In this document: positions 25,271-33,395 of the stretch, piece after piece | Numbering within the stretch: the stretch's first letter is position 1 | How the letters are laid out: every line of letters starts with the position of its first letter | From: Magnetofaba australis IT-1 | Lineage (GTDB): Bacteria > Pseudomonadota > Magnetococcia > Magnetococcales > Magnetococcaceae | Reading direction: 5' to 3' | Assembly: GCF_002109495.1 (NCBI RefSeq) | Contig: NZ_LVJN01000020.1 | Span: forward strand, 1,038,300 to 1,102,299 | DNA: 64,000 nt | The notes under the pieces: model-generated | The model's input: the letters and a program-made list of their open reading frames with translations, nothing else | Told to the model about the DNA's origin: nothing | The model's database searches: none | Made by a program: the position numbers and the translations under genes

Positions 25271-26335
25271 TCAGCTCTTGAAAGCGGCTTTGTCCGGCAC
25301 TAGGTAGCCGTCGGGCTTTTTGTGCAGGAACTTGGCGTAGCCGCTGTCCTCGCCCTGAATGTGCTGCTTGAGCCAGTTGTAGACGAACTCGGTGAGTTGG
25401 TTGGCCGAGCACTTAATCTCGTCGTCGGATTTGGCGTACTTGTAGGAGGCGGTTTTGTTATCCAGTTGCGCCAGTAGTTGCTTGTGTAGCTTGGCGTGCC
25501 CCTCGCGTCCGGGGTAGCCGTTGATGCGCTGCAGCTCCTCCTCCCACGCCAGGTGGTCCCGCGTCACCTTGAGCAGCGCCATGATGACGATGTTCAAGCG
25601 GTTGTACGCCTGGTCGGCGATGAGGCGCTGTAGGTTGGCGGCAGCCATCACGATATTGCGGTGATCCTCATCCACTTCGGGGATATCCAGGCCGTAGATC
25701 TCCGGGCTCCAGCGAATGTTTTCGCTAATGCCGCCGCAATCCGCCGCGAGCTTGGCGGCGCTCTTTTGTCCACCGCCAAGCGCTGTCGCGTTGCTCTGTT
25801 GGCCGGTGAGGGCGCCGCTGATGTCTTTTTTACACGCCGCCGACAGAGCGGAAACGATGGGCTTCCAGAAAATCTCCAGCTCCTCATTCCAGCTTTCGGG
25901 TCCGCCGCCGGTGTTGCCATGGGTTTGTACGGCGTTGAATATCTTCTTGTGCAAAGACCACACGTTTTTGTGTTGCTCCACAGTGGTCTTGACCATGGCC
26001 AACCCCTCATAGGAGGTCATAATGATGGCCGGAATGGCGATATTGATCTCGCGTAGACGGTTGACCAACTCAATGCCGCCCATCAAGGGCATATCCAAGT
26101 CCGTAATCAGCAGATCAAACGCATCATTGCGCGCCTTGAGGGTGGAGAAGGCCGCTTGGCCGTCTGATAGCTTTTTCACCGTGGCGCCCAACGGGGCCAG
26201 TAATTCGTTCTCCACGATCTTCTGGTACGCGCTGTTGTCATCCACGTAAAGAATCCGAATGGAGCCGGGCAGAGCGGCGCGAACGCGCTCAATCAATGCA
26301 GCGCGATCCATACTGATCTGCTTTTGGTTGACCAT
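25271..26335 (-). CDS. Response-regulator receiver fused to bacteriohemerythrin
   Basis: A 354-aa protein. Residues about 25-145 form a receiver (ILYVDD, phospho-Asp 79 in LLITDLDMP, MTSY, and a Lys in SLHKKIF without the usual Pro). A linker follows, then a hemerythrin domain (about 215-340) with DIPEVDEDHRNIV, HLAWEEE, HAKLHKQLL and HIQGEDSGYAKF, matching the di-iron ligand pattern. Such a fusion should couple phosphorylation to O2 or redox-responsive binding. AGGAG lies before the ATG at 26335. The upstream kinase gene (26477-27610) is the obvious partner. Confidence 0.88.
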   Translation of the reverse strand: MVNQKQISMDRAALIERVRAALPGSIRILYVDDNSAYQKIVENELLAPLGATVKKLSDGQAAFSTLKARNDAFDLLITDLDMPLMGGIELVNRLREINIAIPAIIMTSYEGLAMVKTTVEQHKNVWSLHKKIFNAVQTHGNTGGGPESWNEELEIFWKPIVSALSAACKKDISGALTGQQSNATALGGGQKSAAKLAADCGGISENIRWSPEIYGLDIPEVDEDHRNIVMAAANLQRLIADQAYNRLNIVIMALLKVTRDHLAWEEELQRINGYPGREGHAKLHKQLLAQLDNKTASYKYAKSDDEIKCSANQLTEFVYNWLKQHIQGEDSGYAKFLHKKPDGYLVPDKAAFKS

Positions 26336-26476
26336 GGGTCAATCTCCTATCCGATGACGAGAGCTGAGAGTATGAAATGTTACAGATTTGAAGGATTGAA
26401 ACAAATTGTGACATGTAGTTTGTGAGGAAGTCACTACAATTTTACTGTGTGCAAAACGATTTTTTTGTTGTGACGC

Positions 26477-27610
26477 TCATAATCCCCACTCCGACGGATG
26501 ATTCTCCGGCGGGGAAAACCGATAGGGAATCTCCAACGCGAAGATGGATCCAGGGCCATTGGCGCGATTTTTCACCCAGATGGCGCCGCCGTGATCCTCG
26601 ACAATCTTTTTACAGATGGCCAAGCCCAGGCCGCTGCTATTGCCGCCTGCGGCAATGCTCTGTTGTACCTGGCCGTAGAGGTCAAAAATCAGCTTGTGAT
26701 TCTCTTCAGCCACGCCCGGGCCCTGGTCACGCACCTCCAGCCGCACCCCTTCGACTGTCTGCTGGCAAGCTATCTGGATTATTCCGCCGCTGGGGGAGAA
26801 TTTGATGGCGTTGCCCAGGAGGTTGACGATGACCCGGCGGATGGCGCCGTCGTCATACTCCGCTTCAATGGCGTCGGAGCAGCTCATTTCAAAATGGAGA
26901 TTCTTCTCCTGCAATAGGGGCTCCAGGTGATCCTGCACGATCAACAGGGTGTCAATGAGCGGCTGCATTTCGGGTTCATAGTCCAGCCGACCGGACTCCA
27001 GCTTGCTGAAGTCGAGGATGTTATTGACGATCTCGATCAGAGATTTGCCCGCTTCGTGAATGCGGCGGGCATGCTCCTTGGGCGTATTGCCTACATCGCG
27101 CATGATCATGTCGGCAAAGCCCATGATGGATTGCAGCGGCGTGCGGATGTCGTGGGAGAAGGCGGCAAAGAAGATGCTTTTGAGTTGATTGGAGCGCTCA
27201 GCGGCCAGCCGCGCCACATGTTGCCGATTGACCGCCGCCTGCGCCAGGGCGCGTTCAGCGGTGAGCAAAAGCGTTTCGGTATCGAACGGTTTGCGCAGAA
27301 AATCGTTCAGCCCTTCCCGCAGACCCTGAATGGGCAGTTCACGGGAGGAGTCGGCGGTGATCATCACCACAGGGGTGAATTTGTCGTGCAGGCGGAAATG
27401 CTCCAGAAACAGCAGGCCGCTGCCGCCGGGCATGTGATAATCCAGAAAGATCAGGTCCGGGCTGTACTCTTGGAGATAACTTTCGGCGTCCTGGATGCTC
27501 AGGACGCTATGGGCGGAATAGCCGAATTTCCGTAGTTTGTGCGAGATGAGCACATGGATGCTCTCATCGTCATCGATGATCAGCACTGTGTGGTGGGAGT
27601 GCGTGAGCAT
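26477..27610 (-). CDS. Receiver-histidine kinase, partner of the receiver-hemerythrin protein
   Basis: A 377-aa cytosolic protein: N-terminal receiver (VLIIDDD, Asp 57 in FLDYHMPGG, Lys in LRKPF), then HisKA with FSHDIRTPLQS (His 153) and HATPase_c ([27 protein letters not shown]). No sensor domain is visible, so input should come through the receiver. The ATG at 27610 has AGG 5 nt before it; a GTG 18 bp upstream is less likely. It is 141 bp upstream of the receiver-hemerythrin gene in the same orientation. Confidence 0.88.
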   Translation of the reverse strand: MLTHSHHTVLIIDDDESIHVLISHKLRKFGYSAHSVLSIQDAESYLQEYSPDLIFLDYHMPGGSGLLFLEHFRLHDKFTPVVMITADSSRELPIQGLREGLNDFLRKPFDTETLLLTAERALAQAAVNRQHVARLAAERSNQLKSIFFAAFSHDIRTPLQSIMGFADMIMRDVGNTPKEHARRIHEAGKSLIEIVNNILDFSKLESGRLDYEPEMQPLIDTLLIVQDHLEPLLQEKNLHFEMSCSDAIEAEYDDGAIRRVIVNLLGNAIKFSPSGGIIQIACQQTVEGVRLEVRDQGPGVAEENHKLIFDLYGQVQQSIAAGGNSSGLGLAICKKIVEDHGGAIWVKNRANGPGSIFALEIPYRFSPPENHPSEWGL

Positions 27611-28018
27611 ACGCGCCTCGCTTTGCACAAACGCCGGTTGCAGCAGGAGATTCCGCGATCGTGTTCAAATGGAGAGATTCATGGTGTCATAGACGTGTCA
27701 TGTTTTGAAGTGAAAAGTAAGCATCTGGTCTGAAGGAGTACTGAAAAAATGTGGATTTTGTATTTCTTCTGTGATCAAGGGGGGTATTGTTTAAGGGGCA
27801 AGAATAAAGAGTGAGAAAGGGAAAATTTCTGTGTTGACACGCCAACATTTTTGTTCGTATATTGTCACTCACGCAGCACGGGGCGGCCTTCTGGAAGTCA
27901 GTTCGGCGCCCCGCTCAAGTCGGCAAGGGTGGCCCAAACGGGTCTACTGTAACGCACCGGCGCTGGGTTGCGCTATTACTCTTCAAGGTCAAATTCACGA
28001 TATTCAGGAGATGGAAGA
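27611..28018. other. 408-bp intergenic region between divergent kinase and peroxiredoxin genes
   Basis: AT-richer than its surroundings. It holds the sigma-70-type promoter at 27834-27863 (listed) driving the peroxiredoxin block. Short open frames in the region have no supporting ribosome-binding sites and are not called. Confidence 0.6.
27834..27863 (+). promoter_or_regulatory. Sigma-70 promoter of the peroxiredoxin gene
   Basis: TTGACA (27834-27839) and TATATT (27858-27863) with an 18-bp spacer: a consensus -35 and near-consensus -10. Transcription would begin near 27871, giving a leader of about 150 nt. Confidence 0.75.
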
Positions 28019-28618
28019 ATGAGCGTTTTGGTTGGCAAGCCCGCCCCCGATTTCAAAGCCACTGCCGTGATGCCCGATAACAGCTTCAACGACGCCTTTA
28101 CCATGTCCCAGTTCAAGGGCAAATACGTGGTGCTGTTCTTCTATCCGCTGGACTTCACCTTTGTGTGCCCCTCTGAGATCATCGCCTTCGATCACCGCTT
28201 GAAGGAGTTCAAAGAGCGCAACGTGGAAGTGATCGGCGTCTCCATGGACAGCCACTTCACCCACCTGGCTTGGAAGAACACTGAGATCAACAACGGCGGT
28301 ATCGGCAACGTGCAGTATCCGCTGGTGGCCGATATGGACAAGTCCATCATCAACGCCTATGACGTCTCCACCGGCCCCGGCATCGCTCTGCGCGGCTCCT
28401 TCCTCATCGACAAAGACGGCATCGTACAGCACCAGGTGATCAACAACCTGCCCCTGGGTCGCAACATCGATGAGATGATCCGCATGGTCGACGCTCTGCA
28501 GTTCACCGAAGAGCACGGCGAAGTGTGCCCCGCCGGTTGGAACAAAGGCAAAGCCGGTATGGGCGCCTCCACCGAAGGCGTGGCCAAGTACTTGGCCGAA
28601 CACTCGGAAGAGCTGTAA
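28019..28618 (+). CDS. Typical 2-Cys peroxiredoxin (AhpC/Prx1 type)
   Basis: A 199-aa thiol peroxidase: YPLDFTFVCPSEI holds the peroxidatic Cys, GEVCPAGW the resolving Cys, with GVSMDSHFTHLAW and RGSFLIDKDG as further Prx1 marks. It reduces H2O2, alkyl hydroperoxides and peroxynitrite. GGAGATGG precedes the ATG at 28019. It leads a run of three oxidative-stress genes (with superoxide reductase and superoxide dismutase). The reducing partner (thioredoxin or AhpF) is not in the window. Confidence 0.93.
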   Translation: MSVLVGKPAPDFKATAVMPDNSFNDAFTMSQFKGKYVVLFFYPLDFTFVCPSEIIAFDHRLKEFKERNVEVIGVSMDSHFTHLAWKNTEINNGGIGNVQYPLVADMDKSIINAYDVSTGPGIALRGSFLIDKDGIVQHQVINNLPLGRNIDEMIRMVDALQFTEEHGEVCPAGWNKGKAGMGASTEGVAKYLAEHSEEL

Positions 28619-28629
28619 GAATCGCGTAC

Positions 28630-28653
28630 GCGCCGCCTCGCCGAGGCGGCGCA
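28630..28653. terminator. GC-rich hairpin after peroxiredoxin
   Basis: Stem GCGCCGCCTCG / CGAGGCGGCGC with almost no loop, 12 bp past the peroxiredoxin stop. No T-run follows, so it may be an attenuator or mRNA 3'-end stabiliser rather than a terminator. Confidence 0.4.
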
Positions 28654-28690
28654 GCGCTCTTTCAATATTGAGTACCCTATAGGAGCTCTC

Positions 28691-29083
28691 ATGCCTAAGA
28701 TCAATCGGTATGTTGATATCTCGGAAGTCGAGAAAGAAGCCAAGAAAGATTACATCGATCGCCACTCGCCGTTCATCGAGTGCGCCGATTCCGCCAAAGC
28801 GGGCGAGAAGTTCCCGGTGACGGTGCGCATGGGTAAAGAGTACGCCCACCCCGACGACACCGACCACTACATCAAGTCGATCCAGCTCTACAGCGGGACC
28901 ACTCTGCTGGGCGAAGCCAACTTCGTCTCCGGCATGCTGGGTGGAACCGGCGCCAAGGGCCAGGCCGAAGTCACCTTCAACGTCGTGCCCAGCGCGGGGA
29001 CCCTGCGTCTGACCGCTCTGTCCTACTGCACCAAGCATGGTCTGTGGGAGTGCGACCCTGTTGAAGTGAACGTTGCTGAATAA
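28691..29083 (+). CDS. Superoxide reductase (neelaredoxin type)
   Basis: A 130-aa protein with the class II SOR iron site: RHSPFIE (His ligand and the conserved region), KEYAHPDDTDHYI (two His ligands) and SYCTKHGLWE (Cys and His ligands). The desulforedoxin Fe(Cys)4 domain of class I enzymes is absent. SOR reduces superoxide to H2O2, which the upstream peroxiredoxin can remove. TAGGAG precedes the ATG. The presence of both SOR and SOD in one block suits an organism moving between anoxic and oxic zones. Confidence 0.92.
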   Translation: MPKINRYVDISEVEKEAKKDYIDRHSPFIECADSAKAGEKFPVTVRMGKEYAHPDDTDHYIKSIQLYSGTTLLGEANFVSGMLGGTGAKGQAEVTFNVVPSAGTLRLTALSYCTKHGLWECDPVEVNVAE

Positions 29084-29111
29084 TTTGCGCTCTGCGCGAC
29101 GGTATGGGAAG

Positions 29112-29143
29112 CCGGCTCTCCGCGAGGGGAGCCGGTTTTTTTT
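29112..29143 (+). terminator. Rho-independent terminator of the superoxide reductase gene
   Basis: Stem CCGGCTC / GAGCCGG followed by eight T residues. Confidence 0.88.
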
Positions 29144-29292
29144 ATGTTTGGCCCCAAGCTCTTGAAGCGGCGTAAACGGGGCAAGTTGATGGAGAGAGAC
29201 GCGCCGGAAACTGCGCGCCGCCCCTGTGAGGTCGGCGGCAGATGGCGTGGGGTGGAACAAAGCCACAGCCGCTATGGTCTCCTACACTGAGA

Positions 29293-29359
29293 GCTGGGCC
29301 AGGCGTCTGGCCCAGCCTTATATCTTCAGATAGCCCTGACATGCGCTTCGGCGCGTGTC
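29293..29359 (+). promoter_or_regulatory. Two hairpins in the sodB upstream region
   Basis: GCTGGGCCAG / CTGGCCCAGC (29293-29316) and GACATGCGC / GCGCGTGTC with a TTCG tetraloop (29338-29359). They end 30 bp before the superoxide dismutase start. The rest of the 305-bp gap (29084-29388) holds only the terminator at 29112 and no gene. They could act as leader structures; no known riboswitch was recognised. Confidence 0.45.
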
Positions 29360-29388
29360 CTGACGGCAAAATCTGAAAGGAGCGGTCA

Positions 29389-29970
29389 ATGGCTTTCGAA
29401 CTTCCGGCATTACCCTATGCCAAAGATGCGCTGGAGCCGCATATCTCCAAGGAAACGCTGGAGTATCACTACGGCAAGCATCATCAAACCTATGTGACCA
29501 ACCTCAACGGTCTGATCGAAGGCGGCCCCGATGCCGACAAATCGCTGGAGGAGATCATTCACAGCGCCCAAGGCGGATTATTCAATAACGCAGCGCAAGT
29601 GTGGAACCACACGTTTTACTGGAACTGCTTGAGTCCCCATGGCGGCGGCGCGCCGGGCGGCGCGCTGGCGGACGCCATCAACGCCAAATGGGGCTCTTTC
29701 GACGCGTTTAAAGAGGCTTTTACCAAGTGTGCGGTAACCACCTTTGGCTCCGGCTGGGCGTGGTTGGTGAAAAAACCAGACGGTACGCTGGATCTGCTCT
29801 CCACCAGCAACGCCTGTTGCCCGCTCACCGGCGACGCCAAGCCGCTGCTGACCTGTGACGTGTGGGAGCACGCCTACTATGTGGATTACCGCAATGCGCG
29901 GCCCAAGTACGTTGAGGCGTTCTGGAATGTGGTCAACTGGGCGTTCGTTGCCGACAACTTCAACGGCTGA
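29389..29970 (+). CDS. sodB: Superoxide dismutase, Fe/Mn family
   Basis: A 193-aa Fe/Mn [37 protein letters not shown] at the N terminus (metal His), [18 protein letters not shown] (second His), and [14 protein letters not shown] (Asp and His ligands). The FYWN-x-L and the [10 protein letters not shown] patterns favour the Fe-type (SodB). A CC pair stands at the usual NAATPLT position (NACCPLT). AAAGGAG precedes the ATG. It is the third gene of the oxidative-stress block, with its own leader and terminator. Confidence 0.95.
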   Translation: MAFELPALPYAKDALEPHISKETLEYHYGKHHQTYVTNLNGLIEGGPDADKSLEEIIHSAQGGLFNNAAQVWNHTFYWNCLSPHGGGAPGGALADAINAKWGSFDAFKEAFTKCAVTTFGSGWAWLVKKPDGTLDLLSTSNACCPLTGDAKPLLTCDVWEHAYYVDYRNARPKYVEAFWNVVNWAFVADNFNG

Positions 29971-30018
29971 TCGCGCTCAGTGCTCCTGCGCCGCCGCTAT
30001 GTGGCGCGGAATCTGCTG

Positions 30019-30046
30019 AAAACCCGGTCATACGACCGGGTTTTTT
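30019..30046 (+). terminator. Rho-independent terminator of sodB
   Basis: Stem AACCCGGTC / GACCGGGTT with a 4-nt loop and six T residues. Confidence 0.9.
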
Positions 30047-30152
30047 GTTGTCTGACGCCAGAGAAGTATTGATCGAGCCGGGTAATGGGATCAGAATAAT
30101 TCTCACCACATATGGCGTGGCAAGGTTGTGCAGCAGAGGAGAGAGTTTGGCG

Positions 30153-30734
30153 ATGAGCGTGGCGGCGAAACTTCATGATGAGTTGCTCTTGCAGGATATT
30201 GCCCCGAACGCGGATGAGTTCGATCTGTGGTTCTCTTGGGAGAGCGATGACGCCGAAGGGGGGGATCTGGATCTGGACCTTTCCGCCATGATGCTCACCG
30301 CGCGCGGCAAGATGGGTGTGGATGAACAACTGATCTATTACAACAATCTAGCCTCTCCCTGTGGCGGCGTGCGGCATCTGGGCGATGATCAGGCGCATGA
30401 CGGCGAGGCCGCCGAAGAGGTGATGCGGGTGCGTTTGAGCGCCGTGCCTGCCGATATTGAGAACCTGATCTTCTCGGTGACCGTGCCCGATGAAGATATC
30501 CCTCACAAGACCATGCAGCGGATTAAAAAGGCGCAGGTCAAACTGTTTGATGTGAACCACTACGCCGAACCGCTTCTGACCTATGAGATCACCGCGCAGG
30601 GCGATGAGGAGAGCTTCGGCTGGGTGGTGGGCAATCTTGCCCGTGATGAGCAGGGTTGGATGTTCCGGGTGGTGCACGACGACCTGCCGGAAGGGCTGCG
30701 CACCTTGATGAACCACTTTATGCCCGGTTGGTGA
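30153..30734 (+). CDS. TerD-family (tellurium-resistance-like) protein
   Basis: A 193-aa acidic protein with TerD-like marks: FDLWFSWE, a run of Asp (DLDLDLSAMMLTARGKM, as in DLDASAFLL), DEQLIYYNNLASPCGGVRHLGDD (as in FVFYNNLKSPCGSVVHSGDN), and a C-terminal RDEQGWMFRVV. TerD proteins bind calcium and belong to envelope-stress systems. AGGAGAGAG precedes the ATG at 30153. No other ter genes are adjacent. Confidence 0.75.
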   Translation: MSVAAKLHDELLLQDIAPNADEFDLWFSWESDDAEGGDLDLDLSAMMLTARGKMGVDEQLIYYNNLASPCGGVRHLGDDQAHDGEAAEEVMRVRLSAVPADIENLIFSVTVPDEDIPHKTMQRIKKAQVKLFDVNHYAEPLLTYEITAQGDEESFGWVVGNLARDEQGWMFRVVHDDLPEGLRTLMNHFMPGW

Positions 30735-30750
30735 GTTATGGACGGGGTTT

Positions 30751-30778
30751 TTGATTAGTCTTTTTTATGCTGTATAAT
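30751..30778 (+). promoter_or_regulatory. Sigma-70 promoter upstream of the 30911 small gene
   Basis: TTGATT (30751-30756) and TATAAT (30773-30778) with a 16-bp spacer in an AT-rich stretch. Confidence 0.6.
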
Positions 30779-30910
30779 TATTTTATTTTTCTCAGCAACA
30801 AACTGTGCTATTTAGGTCTCTAAGAGGTATGGGCGCAACTGCGCTCACGTGGTCCGTTGTCGGTCGCCATCGGGGCGCCGAAACGGCCTCAACGCCAACA
30901 GGAGGCCAAA

Positions 30911-31123
30911 ATGAACGCCTGGACGCAACATCTGGTTCCGGGTCTTCTCCTTGCTGACGAAGAGACCGGACTGACGCAAAACGACGTACGCGCAGGGCGC
31001 GCAGATTACGTCACGGATGAAACGGGCGCGCTGCGCATCGTTTTAAGAATCGCGGCGGCTAACGACGCAGAAGCGGACAGCGTTGCAAAAGGGAGCCAAA
31101 CGCGCATGGGAAAATGCGCCTGA
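30911..31123 (+). CDS. Hypothetical small protein, 70 aa
   Basis: A 70-aa polar protein of unknown family (PGLLLADEETGLTQNDVRAGRADYV). It has a good ribosome-binding site (AGGAGG, 6 nt before the ATG), its own promoter 130 bp upstream and a strong terminator immediately after, so it looks like a real monocistronic gene. No signal peptide or membrane helix. Confidence 0.55.
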   Translation: MNAWTQHLVPGLLLADEETGLTQNDVRAGRADYVTDETGALRIVLRIAAANDAEADSVAKGSQTRMGKCA

Positions 31124-31130
31124 CAACGAA

Positions 31131-31156
31131 CCCCCGGCCCTGGCCGGGGGTTTTTT
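31131..31156 (+). terminator. Rho-independent terminator
   Basis: Stem CCCCCGGCC / GGCCGGGGG with a 2-nt loop and six T residues; ends the small 30911 gene. Confidence 0.9.
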
Positions 31157-31256
31157 GTTGAGCGCGCAGTGTGCTGTTGCGGCGTAGAGATAGCCAGCAG
31201 CGGTGAGATATATACTTAGTCGAATTCAAAGTTGGACATTGGCGATTTTAAGAATG

Positions 31257-31425
31257 GAAGATATCGAGGGCTTTGCCCTCGAGCTCCCAAGATCAAAAGC
31301 CAAACCGTGATTCGGCAATCCTGCCGAATCGTGGGCGCTGCCCAATTTGTGAGGTACGGCTTCGCCTGTGGCCGCTGGGGGCGCAGCCCCAGACTCCGCC
31401 GCCGACCAGTCGGAGGCCAATCGTC
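31257..31425 (+). repeat. Mosaic hairpin-array repeat, copy A
   Basis: Series of short palindromes: GAGGGC-TTT-GCCCTC, GATTCGGCA-ATCC-TGCCGAATC and a GC-rich stem, ending GTCGGAGGCCAATCG. Same module order as copy F (57121-57311), with the ATATC-type terminus at its start. Confidence 0.8.
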
Positions 31426-31557
31426 AGCGCAAGCTCAATCTACGTCACGCAAACATTGGCTGTTCTGTGCCGTTTTGGTTTTGACTCGCTATAGTCATTT
31501 GAACTGAAAACTGAACATGCGCGGATATCGAAAAGAGAGCGCAGAAGTCAACTCACC

Positions 31558-31658
31558 GAGGTCCAGGAGGGCGTCCCTCCTGGCGGGTCGTGGGCAGAGC
31601 CCGCGCGGGTGCAGGGCAGCGCCCTGCTGGGGGCTGGGGCGAAGCCCCAGCCTCTTTG
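31558..31658 (+). repeat. Mosaic hairpin-array repeat, copy B
   Basis: Modules CCAGGAGG-GCGT-CCTCCTGG, GCAGGGC-AGC-GCCCTGC and CTGGGGC-GAA-GCCCCAG in a row; same order as copy G (59244-59372). Together with copy A it fills the 594-bp gap 31124-31717, in which no gene is seen. Confidence 0.8.
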
Positions 31659-31717
31659 ATCATCCAGAGAATTCTCCCATTCTGAGTTTTGGCGAGTAAA
31701 AGGGGTTGGAAACGATT

Positions 31718-33391
31718 GTGGCGGGATCGGAACGCGAGAGTTTGACCTATGATGTGGCCATTATTGGCGCCGGACCAGCGGGGCTGGCGGCGGCGATCCG
31801 CTTGGCGCAGGTAGGGACGGAGTCGGGTCGGGAGTTGGCCGTCTGCGTGCTGGAGAAGGGCGCCGACATCGGCGCGCACCTGCTCTCGGGCGCGGTGATG
31901 GATCCAGCGGGGCTGGATGCGCTGTTGCCGCATTGGCGAGACGCGCCGCCGCCCAATTTGACCCCGGTGCGCAGCAGCGCATTGCGCTATCTCAGTGCGG
32001 ATGGCGATCTCTCCCTGGCTCAGCCCCGTTCGTTGGACGATGCGGGCTGCTTTATCCTCTCTATAGGACAGTTATGCCGTTGGCTGGCCCAGCAGGCCGA
32101 AGCGCTGGGGGTGGATATCTTCCCCGGATTTGTTGGTGCAGAGCCGCTCTATGATGTTGAGAACGCAGATCAGCTCTATGAACACGAAGGTGTGGTTGCG
32201 GGCGTGGTCAGCGGCGACATGGGGCGCATGCAGGATGGCGCGCCCGGGCCAAGATTTGAGCCGGGCACAGAGATAATCGCCAAACAGACGTTGCTGGCGG
32301 AAGGGGCGCGCGGATCTTTGAGCGAGCGGATTATCGCCCGCTATGATCTGCGCGCCGACTCCGCGCCGCAGAGTTATTGCTTGGGCGTCAAAGAGGTGTG
32401 GCGGGTGGAGCCGGGGCGGCATCAGGCGGGGGAGATTCTGCACTCCCTGGGGTGGCCACTGGATAGCGCCGTTTATGGCGGCGGATTCCTCTATCACTGG
32501 GGCGATGACCGCGTCAGTCTGGGGCTGGTGAGCGGGCTCGACTACGCCAACCCCTATCTGGACCCCTTCGCCGAGATGCAGCGTTGGAAAACCCATCCGC
32601 GCATAGCCGGCGTGCTGAAGGGGGCGACCCGCATCGGCTATGGCGCGCGGGTGTTGGTGGAGGGCGGTCCGGTGGCGTTGCCCAAACTCACCTTCCCGGG
32701 CGGGGCGCTGATTGGCGATGCCGCCGGTTTCCTCAACCCGGCGCGCCTAAAGGGGATTCACGCCGCGATTCTCTCTGGCAAGATGGCCGCCGAGGCGGTG
32801 GCGGAGCTGTGGCGCGATGGGGCGCCAGAGCCGGGCGAAGAGGCGTTGGGGTATCCGCAGAAACTCCGTCACAGCGCGCTGTGGGCGGAGTTGTGGCGCG
32901 GGCGGAATATCCGCCCGGGATTCCGCTGGGGGCGCTGGTCGGGGATGCTCAACGCCGCGCTGGAGGATCGCGTATTGCGCGGGCGCGCGCCCTGGACTCT
33001 GCGCATGGCGGGGGAGGACCGCGCCGCGCTGCGCCCGGCGGCGTCCTGTGCGCCTATCGACTATCCCCAGCCCGATGGCAAGCTCACATTCAGCCGCGCC
33101 GACTCGGTCTATCTGGCCAATCTGGCCCACCGCGATGACCAGCCGATCCATCTGACCCGACCCCATGGCGATGCGGCGCTGACCACCCATGGCGCTGCAT
33201 TCGCCCGGGCGGAGACGCGCTACTGCCCGGCGGGCGTCTATGTGTGGGAGGAGGGCGAGGGTGACGCGCAGTTGCGCATTCAGGCGGCCAACTGCCTGCA
33301 CTGCAAGTGTTGCGACATCAAGGATCCCACTGGCACTATCGTGTGGACGCCGCCCGAAGGGGGCAGCGGGCCCCACTACACGGAGATGTGA
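31718..33391 (+). CDS. Electron-transfer flavoprotein:ubiquinone oxidoreductase
   Basis: A 557-aa flavo-iron-sulphur enzyme: N-terminal FAD site DVAIIGAGPAGLAAAIRLA, HLLSGAVMDPAGL, IGDAAGFLNPARLKGIHAAI (FAD/quinone region), and the C-terminal 4Fe-4S signature RYCPAGVYVW ... ANCLHCKCCDIKDPTGTIVW with GGSGPHY. It passes electrons from reduced ETF to membrane quinone. Start: a GTG at 31718 with AGGGG upstream is preferred; a TTG at 31706 is too close to it. ETF subunits are not in the window. The methyltransferase gene begins 5 bp after its stop. Confidence 0.93.
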   Translation: MAGSERESLTYDVAIIGAGPAGLAAAIRLAQVGTESGRELAVCVLEKGADIGAHLLSGAVMDPAGLDALLPHWRDAPPPNLTPVRSSALRYLSADGDLSLAQPRSLDDAGCFILSIGQLCRWLAQQAEALGVDIFPGFVGAEPLYDVENADQLYEHEGVVAGVVSGDMGRMQDGAPGPRFEPGTEIIAKQTLLAEGARGSLSERIIARYDLRADSAPQSYCLGVKEVWRVEPGRHQAGEILHSLGWPLDSAVYGGGFLYHWGDDRVSLGLVSGLDYANPYLDPFAEMQRWKTHPRIAGVLKGATRIGYGARVLVEGGPVALPKLTFPGGALIGDAAGFLNPARLKGIHAAILSGKMAAEAVAELWRDGAPEPGEEALGYPQKLRHSALWAELWRGRNIRPGFRWGRWSGMLNAALEDRVLRGRAPWTLRMAGEDRAALRPAASCAPIDYPQPDGKLTFSRADSVYLANLAHRDDQPIHLTRPHGDAALTTHGAAFARAETRYCPAGVYVWEEGEGDAQLRIQAANCLHCKCCDIKDPTGTIVWTPPEGGSGPHYTEM

Positions 33392-33395
33392 GCGC

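Noticed and set aside
27831-28022. Small plus-strand frame in the peroxiredoxin leader
   Set aside because: Overlaps the promoter itself, has no ribosome-binding site and would end just past the peroxiredoxin start.
31257-31425. Hairpin arrays as a CRISPR array
   Set aside because: The units differ in sequence and length, have no regular spacers and no cas genes are in the window.
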